From assembly GCA_951799425.1 (NCBI GenBank), contig OX637399.1, forward strand, positions 34,507,701 to 34,571,700: a DNA stretch of 64,000 nt, read 5' to 3'. The DNA comes from Ilex aquifolium (lineage: Eukaryota > Streptophyta > Magnoliopsida > Aquifoliales > Aquifoliaceae). The translations under genes were made by a program, and so were the position numbers. The notes under the pieces are model-generated. The model was not told where the DNA came from and searched no databases. It saw nothing but the letters and a program-made list of their open reading frames with translations. How positions within the stretch are numbered: position 1 is the stretch's first letter; each line of letters begins with the position of its first letter. Shown here one piece after another: positions 25,056 through 35,687 of this stretch.

Positions 25056-25060
25056 TTATG

Positions 25061-26089
25061 ATTTCTTTTGATTGGTACAAATATATGAGGTGGTTATTAC
25101 CAAGGTTATTCATTAGATTTGGCAAAAGTTTTATAAGTAATAAAACCTCTTTACTAGATTCTTTTCCTTCCATTCGTCTGATCTTGAACTTACATTTGTC
25201 CCCTAGTTGTTTCCATACGAATTTGATTCGGGTAAGGCTGATTAAGGAATACGACAATACTCATTAACCAACTTGACAATACTGACTAAGCAATGCTTCA
25301 ATCTAGTGCTTGATTTTCGAACTACAATCATAAAATTCGTTTTAAAATTTTGACTAATATATAAGATAAACAAATTCCTCTGTAAAACTTTAATTTGTTG
25401 TAAGGTTCCTCTCATATGCCTGTCAATGGATTTGAGTATTTGGTGCCCTTACTGAAAATGGGTACGTATTAAAAGTAAAAAGATTGATTTTGCTTCTGCA
25501 TTAAAAGTTTTGGATGAAGTCTTTTATTAAGGAACCTTGTACTTTGTTTGGAAATTCGTTTTCGACTTCGATTTGACGTTTGTTTTAAATTTTGGTTAAT
25601 CAACATTGTTATATTTGCGCCATATTATTTGGTTCGATTTTTTTTTCAGTAATACTACGCTGACCAAATTTTGGGACCAAATTAAGAGCTCAAATGACAT
25701 GGCAGCTGACTTGAGCTTTTTTATTTGGTATCATGTCATTTGGACCCTAATAAAAACTCCAAATAATATGTTGTCATGTCATTTAGATTTTTAATTTAAT
25801 TTAAAAATTTGATCAGCGTACCATTACTTTTTTTTTTTTAAAAGTAGCATTAACCATTTGGTTCCCCCACATTGGTGGCAATTCACTAGAGGTAGGTGCC
25901 CAAACATTTAAGAATCAGCATTTCTTCTCTGCTTTTGATTAATAATCTGTGTATAGCGTTGTAACTACCAACCATCAAAGCTTGTCGGTCGTGGTGTCTA
26001 CATGTGTCCCTCTCGAAATGTTAACCTGACCAAAGACCCACTTGACAACTCCGTCAAGGTTGCAAATCCAAATAAACAATTAAAATCTT
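25061..26089. other. Intergenic DNA upstream of the F-box gene
   Basis: AT-rich, containing the MITE at 25649-25828. No protein-like frame or RNA gene is recognised elsewhere in it. Confidence 0.5.
25649..25828. mobile_element. 180-bp MITE
   Basis: The left end AGTAATACTACGCTGACC and the complement of the right end AGTAATGGTACGCTGATC are terminal inverted repeats. The interior is AT-rich. Flanks are T-rich, so the target duplication cannot be read. The ends resemble other AGTAATRCTA-type elements in this window. Confidence 0.7.
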
Positions 26090-26675
26090 GGGAAAAATTA
26101 CCTTTTGACCCCCTCAATTATTCCCGCCATCTTACATTGTCATCTCAACTATCATGTTTCTCATGTTGTACCGCCAATTACAATTATGGGTCTCACAGTG
26201 AGTAGGAATGTCAAAATATGATACAACTTGTTAACACGATACGAAATTAGAGGATTTAAGTCTTTCTTAAGCCATTTGTTTAGTAAATAAGTAAATCCGA
26301 CACGATACGATTAATAAACGAATCGGGTATAGATGAAGCCAATCAGAAGAAATACACGACACGACTCGTTTATATACCAGTTATACATGGTTCCTATATA
26401 ACATGATTCCTTAGACAAATTAATAAATGAATCAGATATGAGTGGAGTATTTTTTGACACGAATCTGTTTAACAGTGAGTATCATACATATTGACACGAA
26501 TTTAGACATTAGAAACATATATTTAGCTAAAAATGTGCATATTTTTTCTGTCCAAAACATGATTGGCCTTTGAATTTGCGAGAGTATGAAATCAGTTCAA
26601 GTAGTTAAGGAGCAATGCAAGGAAATCAATAGTTAAGGGGGCAAAGAGTAAGGTGGTCAAAGTATATTGTCCTAA
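26090..26675. mobile_element. Possible long-TIR element (eroded)
   Basis: The left segment (ttttgaccccctcaattatt) and the complement of the right segment (tttgccccctaactattg-like) pair over roughly 60 bp with gaps. Between them lie cacgatacg/gacacgactcg motifs that occur in other plant repeats and also at about 59826-59930 here. Ends are approximate. Confidence 0.4.
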
Positions 26676-26820
26676 AATATTAAGTTAATTGTTCAACATA
26701 TTTGAGGTCCTTTTTCATGTATATATAGCTGCAACCACCACTTCATTGCTTGCTTCCATTAGTCTTCTTTTCTTTTGTGGCCTAACTCAAACCAACCCAT
26801 TTGAATACTCTCACATTCCA

Positions 26821-29800
26821 ATGCTTTTCTTCTGGATATCTTGCTTCTCTCTCATTCTACTCTGCAAATCCTTTCTCAAGCCACTCCCAACTTGGACAAG
26901 GAAGATGAACTTTTTTCCACCATCCTGGTTGTTGAGACAACTGTCCCTATTTTTCAACTCAAGGTTCAAAAATAGAACAACGACTGCTATTAGTTTCCTT
27001 CAAGTTCTAAAGTACAGGATTGGTCCAAAAGCAGAAAATGTAGAAGAGAGAGAAGAAATTTCCTTATTGGATTTGCCTGATTTGGCTTTGGAATGCATTC
27101 TTGAACGGCTTTCGCCACCCGGGCTATGCAGCATGGGAGCAATATGCAGTTCATTGAGAGAGAGATGCAGAAGTGATCACTTATGGGAGAGACACATGAA
27201 ACGGAAATGGAGTAGAGTGATTGGTGATGCTGCCTTGAGGGAATGGCAATGCCACATTGCTTCAAGAAAGAGAGAAACCATCTTGGATTGCAAGAAGGAA
27301 AACAAAGGATTACTTGGGAAATTTTCAAGTGTCTGGTCTATTTTTTGGAATAGATCAGAGTTGGATGGCAGTCGTAAGCCGGGGAGTTCTTTGCCTGTTG
27401 ATTCAATCATGTCTCAGTATCTTTCTCTTGAGAGTGGCAAGTTCTGGTTCCCTGCTCAGGTTTATAACCGTGAGGTACGATCATAACTTCCTAAAACGGG
27501 CAAGATATGTGATCACTTGTAATTTTGCGATGCTTTTTTGCATTAATTAGAACTTGATTTGATGAAGTTATAATTTTTACTGCCACATGTCCATGTTTGA
27601 TGGTAGATGCCTTTTGAATGGTTAATATAGTTATTGAGTAAATTATCTCTTAAAGGTGCAGAATGGGCTTGTTGGATTTATGCTGTCATGTTACGATGCT
27701 GAACTTCGCTATGATCATCCCACAGACACCTTTAGAGCAAGGTAATGCTGGGGTTTTCATTCAAACATTTCACATGTCATGTTTGGTTTGCATCATAGAA
27801 ATTATTTTCGATTTTTAGAAATAGTTTGTGGGAGAAAAGTAATTTGATCAGTTATTTTTTTCTTTTGTTTTTTGAAAACTGCGAACAAAAACTGGGTAAA
27901 TTTAGAGAATAACTTAGAGCTGTTTTGAATGTTTTTGGAAATAAGCTTTTTAAACTTTAAAAAACACCACCACCATACCACCATCCCACCACCACCTTCC
28001 AACACCACCACACTCTATCACCATCATATTTCTGTTTTCATTATTTTCTAGGTTACTGTTCAAACAAGTTTTACTGTTTATTCTGTACTGTTTTTGAAAT
28101 CATATAACCAAACAAGTTCTGCGACACAAAAAATAATTTTCTAAAACTCTTCCTAAAAACAGTTTTCGAATATTATTTTTTGAGACGCAAACTAAACAGG
28201 GTCTCACTTTCTCTCGTCTAGCCTTTTTTTTTTTGTGATTGATCCTCTATGCCTAACCCCATAATAAGTGGAAAACGGTTTCTAGCAATGCTATTGGGAC
28301 CTTCTTTATTAACTTAATTTATTGATTTAATTTACTATAATCGTTACATTGACTGTGGACCCCATTGAATATCGGAACTTATTATTAATCCAATAATTAT
28401 AATGAAACCACATTATTAAGTCAGTAAATTATGTTAAATTTTTAGATCGCATTACTCTTTCTGAATTATTTGTGGCTGAGTGATTGTGAAATTAATAAAA
28501 TAATAAAAACTTTACGGGTGACATGATTTTAGACAAATGTTAAATTACACTTTTACCCACTCAACTATGTGTTATATATCATATTTCTCAAATTAAACCT
28601 CCAACTATAGTTATTGGTTTCACACTGTCATCTCAACTATCATATTTCTTAAATTACACTTCAAATTATGATTATTGATTTCACACTACTCTAATCACGG
28701 ACATTAAGAACGCTTGTTTTACTAAACATTTGGACATTTTCCGTGCAAAACTTGTGGAATCTATGATTTTGGGGCAATGCGAAACCAATTCATTTAGTTG
28801 AGAGAACAATGTCAGAATTCGATATTTTGGGTGCAAAGTGAGATCGAGGGCATAGGTTAGGGAGCCGATGTGTAAGTTTCCCTTAGAGAAAGTTCTTTTT
28901 CAATACCATAGTCTTAACCCATCCCTATGATAAGGTGGATGTTCAAAGTTACATTCCTGTTTTGAACTTCAATGACTTTGGCATTGCAGGTACTCATCAC
29001 ATGGACGACAAATTATAGAGGACAATGTCAAGTGGAATAGGCTAAGACCACCGGCTGTCAATACTCCACCAACTGTTCTTCATGTATCTGACTGTCTAAA
29101 TTATTTAAAACCAGGAGATCACATTGAAATTCAGTGGAGACGAAACAAAGAGTTCGCTTATGGTGTGTCTTTTGGACCATACTACCTTTAAAGATCGAAT
29201 CTGTTAAAATTGGAAACTTTTTTTTGTTGAATTGGTTACGATGATATTTTCTAGTTGCGCTAATAGATGGGGGCTCAATAATCTTTGCTACATTTATCGC
29301 AGGTTGGTGGTATGGAGTTGTTAGCCATTTGGAATTGTGTGACGGGAGCGAATTTCATTGCCAATGTGACAGTAGGGGTAAGAAAATCAAACTATGTTTG
29401 GGCATGTAGCTTAGTGTTTTCTTCTGAGTTTTGTAGTATGAGATAAACAGGAGGTTTTTCATTCCTTCGTTAGAGAAAACGTGACAAATAACGATTAAAG
29501 AATAAGAAAGTGCTTTATAGGATTGTTCAGACTTACAGCTTAAATAATCAAAACTAAAATTCTTGAATGAAGCACAACTAACTATCAAAGCTTCAATATG
29601 TGATTATGTGGCACAGTGCTTGGCAGAACACTTACTAACAAGTTCACTCAAAAAAATAAAACAAAGAGCATATTGGTAAACAAGTTTCCAATAGTAACAT
29701 CCTACAGACTTGTAACTTTCATTTAGTGCTCATCATAACACTTGGTTGGTACACTAGGCTAATTGAGACTCGGCTAGTTATTCATCTTCTAGTTGATCGG

Positions 29801-30166
29801 TTGTGTCACCAGTTCATCTGCCAGAATATGCCTAGTTTTCCATGTTTCAACGCTCTTCCATATGTGTATTGGACTTTAGCATCGTGTTCAAACCGACCTC
29901 TTTTTTTTTTTTTGAAAAATATATAGCTTCAGATTGTTGCAATTTGTTAAAATTCTTAGAATAAACTTGTGCTGACAGACATAGTTACTCTGGAGTTCAA
30001 GCAGTACTCCCCTGGCTCGCGATGGAGACAAACAATGATAAATAGGAAGGATCATCGAGAAGTAGGCAATGAAGCAGACGGGTTTTATGCAGGAATCAGA
30101 AAGCTTTACGATGAAGAAGAGGTCTCAATGTGGAAGCAACACTGGCCAACACAAGCCTCACAATAG
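26821..30166 (+). CDS. F-box protein with N-terminal hydrophobic segment (At2g26850/At2g32560-like)
   Basis: Five exons join in phase: 26821-27474, 27656-27741, 28990-29162, 29303-29377 and 29979-30166 (391 residues, stop TAG). Residues 1-20 are hydrophobic ([18 protein letters not shown]), a probable membrane anchor seen in this plant subfamily. The F-box is at about 81-130 ([20 protein letters not shown]). The conserved C-terminal half includes [38 protein letters not shown] and [21 protein letters not shown]-box proteins recruit substrates to SCF ubiquitin ligases through Skp1; the substrate is unknown. An upstream in-frame ATG at 26689 would add 44 residues; I prefer 26821 because the family begins with a hydrophobic stretch of this kind. 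Poly(A)-like aataaaatg occurs at about 30306. Intron 2 (1.25 kb) carries a MITE. Confidence 0.9.
27742..28989 (+). other. Intron 2 of the F-box gene
   Basis: Donor ggtaatg at 27742 and acceptor ttgcag at 28984-28989. It contains a CCA-rich stretch at about 27966-28017, the MITE at 28284-28456 and a weak long inverted repeat at about 28540-28870 (paired acccactcaactat-type and ttgagagaacaatgtc-type ends). No additional exon is evident. Confidence 0.75.
28284..28456. mobile_element. 173-bp MITE in the F-box gene intron
   Basis: The left end AGCAATGCTATTGGGACC and the complement of the right end AGTAATGCGATC are inverted repeats. The inner arms share ACTTAATWAT-type sequence. Related to the MITE nested at 9573-9751. 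Confidence 0.65.
29378..29978 (+). other. Intron 4 of the F-box gene
   Basis: Donor ggtaag at 29378 and acceptor gctgacag ending at 29978. AT-rich; nothing else recognised. Confidence 0.8.
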
Positions 30167-31611
30167 TTTTGCACACATCCCTTAATCATCACTCATCGCT
30201 CCTCTAGAAGGAAGCATTGTCTCTAACTGTATATAAAACCTTTAGGATGTGATAATTAGGCTTCTGTTTTTGTTTAGTTAGATGCTGAGGCATTGGATGT
30301 AGGCTAATAAAATGTACAAGTCTACGAGGATATCTAAATTTCTAATGAATAATATAATTCTAGGTCGGAAAAACAAATCTACTCTTAATGTTTCAGATGT
30401 CCATGAAAGCATTTTTCTGGTTTCTTCCCCTTTTTTCAAGAGTACATGTGCATTTTAAGAATTTGCGATAGATTTGGAGAGTTCAATTGATCTTTAATTG
30501 ATGAAGGATGCTGGTCATGCAAAGTTACACTACTTCAAACCAAAACAAACTTGATATCCCCCCCCCCCCCCCCCCCCCCCCCTCTCTTCCACTTCTCCTT
30601 CCCAATCCGGGCACCATGCTGGTTTGCCCTTTACTAGTAGGGGTCAACCAGAACTCGTGCTTTTATTTGACCAAATAGAAGCTACTTGTAGTTCTGAGGG
30701 GACGTCATCCTCCTATAATAGTTAGCAATACTGAAAAAGCTAGTCATTAGTCAGAGGAAATAAAAAGGATTGCCTTCGGAAATAAAAAGGAGCTCGCTTA
30801 ACTCGCTAGGCCTTTGCAAGCTATGGTGGGAAGTCTATTTTCTCACCAACCAATTACCTTCACTCAGAATGATTTTGATGTTACATTCACTATCCCCATA
30901 CTCGAGGGGAGCATAAGCAAGTTCAGTGTTTTAAACCTCTTCAATCGATTGATGGGAGCCTCGAAGTTATATGAGGCAGGAGCAAACTCATATCAGCCAC
31001 TGCCCCAACATCAACTGGTACAAAGAATAGGCACGATAGGGGGGTTTGCTAACATTTGGGGGTTCTCTTGTGGACTTGTAATTCAATATTCTAAACGGTT
31101 AGCCTAAGATTAAAGTTTTTTGAGATAACTGATAGTTCTTACAAGTGTTCTCTAATTTTGCCCATTGGACTGTCAATCAGTGGGCAAAAGGCTACAAATC
31201 AGATTGTATAAAGTCACATTGAAGCATGGTGTGCCTTTTGACTCTCGAAAGTTGCTAGTAACATATAACAACCAACTTTGAGGATGGTTTGAGTCTTTTA
31301 CTCCATTTTAGTCAAGTTCATCCTTAGTTGAATTTTTGGTTGCTTTGGGTTCTTTCCACCATAATACTCTTTTAGCATTTTGGTGGAAACTTGAATGAAC
31401 ACATCAAGTAGAGGTTTCCATTGTCTTTGTGGTTTTGAGTTTGTTGCCAAAATCATCCAACTCCAATTCAAGTGGTAATGGTTGGAGAGACTCACTAAGT
31501 CTCATATATTAGTTTAAGATGTTACACCGATGTGGACACGCTTTAATACTCTAATGAACCCTACTTGCACATAGAGAGATAGGCGAAAGATCTGAAAAAT
31601 ATAATCATAAT
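30167..31611. other. 3' UTR and intergenic DNA after the F-box gene
   Basis: Begins with the 3' UTR (poly(A)-type signals near 30306 and 30345). A pure run of 25 C lies at 30558-30582. A 97-codon frame at 30814-31107 matches no family I can name with confidence. No RNA gene is seen. Confidence 0.5.
30558..30582. repeat. Homopolymer of 25 C
   Basis: An uninterrupted C run followed by a pyrimidine tract. Length is likely to be polymorphic or affected by sequencing. Confidence 0.9.
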
Positions 31612-32325
31612 TGTTAACGGAGCCCAATGTCCAAGGCCCAATATACAAATATGAAACCTATATTCGCTTAAAAGCTTAAGTTTATAGGTGGTGAGCTTAT
31701 CTATAATATAAAATAGAGCAGACTTTAATAAGCTCATCCGACAGTTTCAAATAGACTCATTCAACGGCCACCAATATTTCTCTCAAAACCATTTACATTG
31801 CATCGTGCCTTTAAACACAGATTACCCCTAGTCCATTATATATTAAGACACTTTTACTTCTTTTTTCTATCCGATGTGAGATTCTCACATATATAAGACT
31901 CAATAAATTTTCCTACATGCGTGAACCACATAGGGCTTAGTCCTTATTGAGTCTGATCCATCACTATCAACAAGTACCAAGTCTAACCATTACTTACAAG
32001 AACTTGCTCTTCCAAGAACTAAGCTTTTACAGCTTTTTATGAGTTACTGCATTACCACTCTATCAAGAGCCCTTGCACATAAGCCCGAACCCTGCTATTT
32101 GTTTTTTGAGTTGTGTTTCTATGACTTCAACACCACAAGCCGATCACATTTTTAAAGAGTCATCATTGATATCGGCACGCTATACCACTTTTTCCAAGAT
32201 CCAATATACATGTTTGGAACCCATTCACCTAAAAGCTTAAGCCTATAGATGATGAACTCATCCATTGTATATTAAGACACTTTTACTTCTTTTTGTTTTT
32301 GCCCTATCTGATGTGGAATTTCACA
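31612..32325 (-). mobile_element. TRIM-like small LTR element, copy 1
   Basis: Left LTR-like segment 31612-31889 (TGTTAACGG ... CTCACA on plus; TGTGAG... in minus sense) and a right related segment about 32195-32325. They share ggaacc-attc-cct-aaaagcttaag, attaagacacttttacttc and a gatgtgrra-ttcaca end. The interior is only about 300 bp and non-coding. The right LTR is incomplete. Closely related to 49950-50617. This is an old, eroded, non-autonomous element. Confidence 0.6.
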
Positions 32326-32853
32326 TATATAAGTGTTTGGCGTATTTCGGATTGTAGGCGTGCCAAAGTCTGAACAAACTTAAGATTTTGAAACAGTTAC
32401 AACCTTACTTACTCGAACCGGCGCAAGCATCTGAAATCGTGAATGTTAGGTGATTGAAACGAGGCGTCAGGTTATTTCTAGATTATTTTCTCTGTCTTGA
32501 AAATCAAGGACTTAAACTATTCCCTCTAGCTAGGAGTATGTTAAAAAAATAGGAATTGAAAGTAAACTAGAAATGGAACTAGTAAAACAAACAACAAAGG
32601 AGAATTGTTGCATTAATTACTGCACTAGGAATTAAACGAAAAAAGTCACTGGAGTGACGATAAAGGAAATTACAAAGTGTAGTAAACTAAAAGAACATAG
32701 GCTCTGGTATGCTACTTGTGTGTGTTGATTGCGAGATCTCTTTTCTGCTATTTGTGCCTCTGTATTTATTGATGGTTTCTAACTGTTGGAACTATCTTTT
32801 CAAGCCACTAAACTAACGTTTGTGGTCTCTCTCTTCAACAACTATCAATGTGT
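32326..32853. other. Intergenic stretch
   Basis: AT-rich DNA between the TRIM and the hAT element. No gene or repeat ends recognised. Confidence 0.5.
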
Positions 32854-34755
32854 GTCAAAACCAATGTTATCAGAATCGGACCGGTCATCGAACCGGCTAG
32901 GGGACTGGGTCAATGGTTCACTGGTTCAACCGGTGGTTCACTGGTCGAACCGGCCATATAATAAAAAAAATAAAAAAAAATATATAATAATTATAAAACA
33001 TAATAATTTTGTGGGTTTTGTTTGTTTATTTCAGCAATTTTTTTTTCATGTTACACAGTGGGCACATCACTAGTACATATACATCTCCACATATATACAA
33101 CTTACTTTGCAATATTATCAATTGTCCCTCAACAAACTTACCGGACAATTTCAGAGAATTACGCGATGGACATTGAAGAAGTTGAAAATGACATTGAAGA
33201 AGTTGAAAATGAAGGCAAAAAGAACAAAACAAGGACTCTTAAGAGGGCCCATGACTACGTGAAGCAAATCTCAAATGAAAGGGTGATTAACGGAATCATA
33301 CGATCTGTGACCAAGCCATCGTATGCACTAAAACAAGGCATTGGGAGCTTACGAGCCTTGTTTTCCTCTAACTGCAGTTTGTGTAGAGGAAGAGTTTGGT
33401 GTAGCTGTAGAACTAGTTGGGGTTGGAGTAGATTCATTTGGTGTCCCAGAAGATGACATTTTGCTAGAGCAAACAAACTGAAAGCATAAAATCAACAATG
33501 ATAACAAAAATCCCAATTCACAATCCTACAATCTCAATTAACAATCCTACAATCTTAATAGATCACAAATAGACAATAAATATTCCCTTGTGAATCCCTA
33601 TTTAACAAACATGATAGATTTACAATTCTCAATTCACAAGCATGATAGCTTTACAATTCTTTTAAAAAGATCCTTTAATTAAATTACCTACCAGTGCTTT
33701 CATAGCATTCAAAAACTACTTCCAACAAGTGACCTACTGGTAAGTTGTAATGCACTTAACCAACAACCAACCATTCGATGAGACCCAATCAATATCAATA
33801 TATGGGAAAAGCAACATGAAAGAAACTCAACCAAATCAACACTAAGAAAGTCATTATATTTATTAAATAGGGATTCACAAGGGAATATTTGAAATTTCAA
33901 TCTATTCACAAGGGATTCACAACCAAATCAACACATGTGTTGATGTTTAGGCAGGGCCGAATATTTGAAATTTCAATCTAACAAAGCCCATTGCAAAACT
34001 TGATAAACTGCAAGTGCTTCGAAAATAGAACCAAACAAACTACAATAATAAAGATGATCTAGAAAAGCTAAGCGGCCCATAAAACCAGAATTATTAGAGG
34101 ACAGTATCCATGGAAAATTAGAAAATGAATCATTGATTTTTTTCTTTGATGAGAAGACAGTGCAAGGAAAGACCAGAAAGTAGGACCCTGAAACATCCCA
34201 CCCAAGATGTTACAGCCAAACATTGAAAGCAGCGGTCCACAATGGATTTTCCTTTGCCGAAGTGTTTCAGCCAAACAATAATAAAGATGATCGAGGTTTG
34301 ATCGCAAAAATATAGGCTTTGAAGCCGAAAATCTTGCCTGAGTTCGCTGATCGATGGAGTCGCCTGCGGCTGAGATCGCTGGAGTTCGCCTGAGATTGCC
34401 TTCGCCTGAGTTCGCAGTCGCTGATCGGTGATCACAGTGGGTGAATCGTTGCCGCCTGGTCGCTGGAAGCTTGGAGTTGGAGCCCTTCTCTGGTCTGGAG
34501 TTTACCGATTTAACATTTAGGGCCTTTAGATTTTGTCTTTATGTAATTTAATTTTCAACTTGTCATTAAACCGGCCGGTTTTTATAAAACCGCCGGTTCA
34601 CGGTTTTTTTAAAAAACCGCCCGGTTTTCCGGTTTTTTTCCGGTTCAATTCCTTAAGCGGTTCAATTACAAAACCGGACCGGTTAAGGTCCCAGTTCACG
34701 GTTGGACCGGTCCGACCGGCCGGTCCGGTCCGGTTCTGATAACACTGGTCAAAAC
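32854..34755. mobile_element. 1.9-kb hAT element with perfect 8-bp target duplication
   Basis: The body is 32862-34747 (1886 bp). The left end CAATGTTATCAGAATCGGAC and the complement of the right end CAGTGTTATCAGAACCGGAC are terminal inverted repeats, followed by GGTT/CCGGT-rich subterminal sequence on both sides. The octamer GTCAAAAC is present intact at 32854-32861 and 34748-34755. The interior has no transposase I recognise. One frame of 144 codons (33022-33456, with a twice-repeated DIEEVEN motif) is unassigned. A 28-bp exact inverted repeat links 33578-33605 and 33863-33890. Non-autonomous. Confidence 0.88.
33578..33890. repeat. 28-bp inverted repeat inside the hAT element
   Basis: 33578-33605 (starting aaatattcccttgtgaatcc) is the exact complement of 33863-33890, separated by about 257 bp. 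This could mark a small nested element or a captured hairpin. Confidence 0.8.
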
Positions 34756-35191
34756 CATCTGCAACTGATAGCTCCATGATGTTATGTCTACTATGACTCT
34801 TCGTATTCCGAAATCCTTGAAAATAATTATTTATGACCTTCTTTTCTCACTTAGACCTTCTCTGACTTAATTTTGACTATTAGATCTTGTCACGTGTCAT
34901 TCTCAAATTTCTTAATATTTGATTGTAAATAGAAAGATCCAACAATAATATAATAAGTTGGCCTTATGAATTGAGTACAAGGGAATTGGCTATCTTGAGA
35001 TAGAAAATATTGCCTAAAAACCTCCTATAATGTGGCTTTGATATGATATTAAATATCCAACTCAAAATCGATTAGCATTGGATTGGATGAGAAGTCCACA
35101 AGGTTCATATTCTAGTTTAGAAAGTGATAATATAACAATGCAAGACATGACCAGTCCTTAAAATTTTGTTTAACAAATTCTAAAAATTTTA
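34756..35191. other. Intergenic stretch
   Basis: AT-rich; no gene or RNA gene recognised. Confidence 0.5.
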
Positions 35192-35550
35192 CAATAATGC
35201 TATTTATACTCAATTTGGGGATTAAATTTTAAGACCTAATAAATTGTAGTTATGCTATTGCTAGTTGACTTCATTCAATGTTAGGCCCTATTGTTAAGAG
35301 TAATACTACACAATTCAAAATGAAACCCAAAATTTTGTAATTCAAATGCATATCATCCCTTGGGTGAGTGGTTCCCATTAACTTTTTCAGTGAGATTCAC
35401 TCATGCAACACTCATTCAAGAGATGTTACACATTTGGGTTATAATGTTTGGGTTTCATTTGAATTGTTTAGCATTTTCCTATCGCTAATTCAATGATCAA
35501 AATGAATTAAGTTCTCAACTTAAGTCTAAAAATTTGATCTATTAGCATTG
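35192..35550. mobile_element. MITE interrupted by a second MITE
   Basis: Outer ends CAATAATGCTAT (35192) and the complement of the right end CAATGCTAATAGATC (35550) pair, with shared AAATTTTTAAGAC-type inner sequence. The element is split by the MITE at 35297-35480. Confidence 0.5.
35297..35480. mobile_element. Inner hairpin MITE
   Basis: The left arm AGTAATACTACACAATTC and the complement of the right arm AGGAAAATGCTAAACAATTC pair. Pairing continues through ATGAAACCCAAA over most of the element, so it can fold into one long hairpin. Confidence 0.65.
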
Positions 35551-35687
35551 TACACAATTTTATTTTAGGCCCCAAAATTTTCTTCCCATATGGGGCCCTA
35601 GACAATGGCCTAAGGCATGGGCTGGCACTAGTGGCCTATAGGCATGTTTCAAGCTACGTTGTATATTTGTTTTGGGTTAATAAAATT

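Larger units (their letters stand above)
17857..25060 (-). mobile_element. Young non-autonomous LTR retrotransposon (LARD-like), minus orientation
   Basis: The element is 17862-25055 (7194 bp), flanked by the 5-bp duplication TTATG (17857-17861 and 25056-25060). Two 463-bp LTRs look identical by eye. Orientation is minus: the primer binding site abuts the LTR at 24593, and a purine-rich tract abuts the LTR ending at 18324. The 6.27-kb interior shows no recognisable gag, protease, reverse transcriptase or integrase. It is instead built of tandem and diverged repeats, with dense GCCGA-type motifs. It therefore looks structurally whole as a non-autonomous element, presumably moved by proteins of an autonomous relative. 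Identical LTRs imply a very recent insertion (inference). The Asp-type primer site is common in Ty3/Gypsy lineages such as Athila/Tat, but the lineage is not proven. Confidence 0.9.

Noticed and set aside
30814-31107. 97-codon frame (MQAMVGSLFSHQPITFTQND) after the F-box gene
   Set aside because: Faint likeness to a Gypsy polyprotein segment, but too short and unsupported by neighbouring parts to call.
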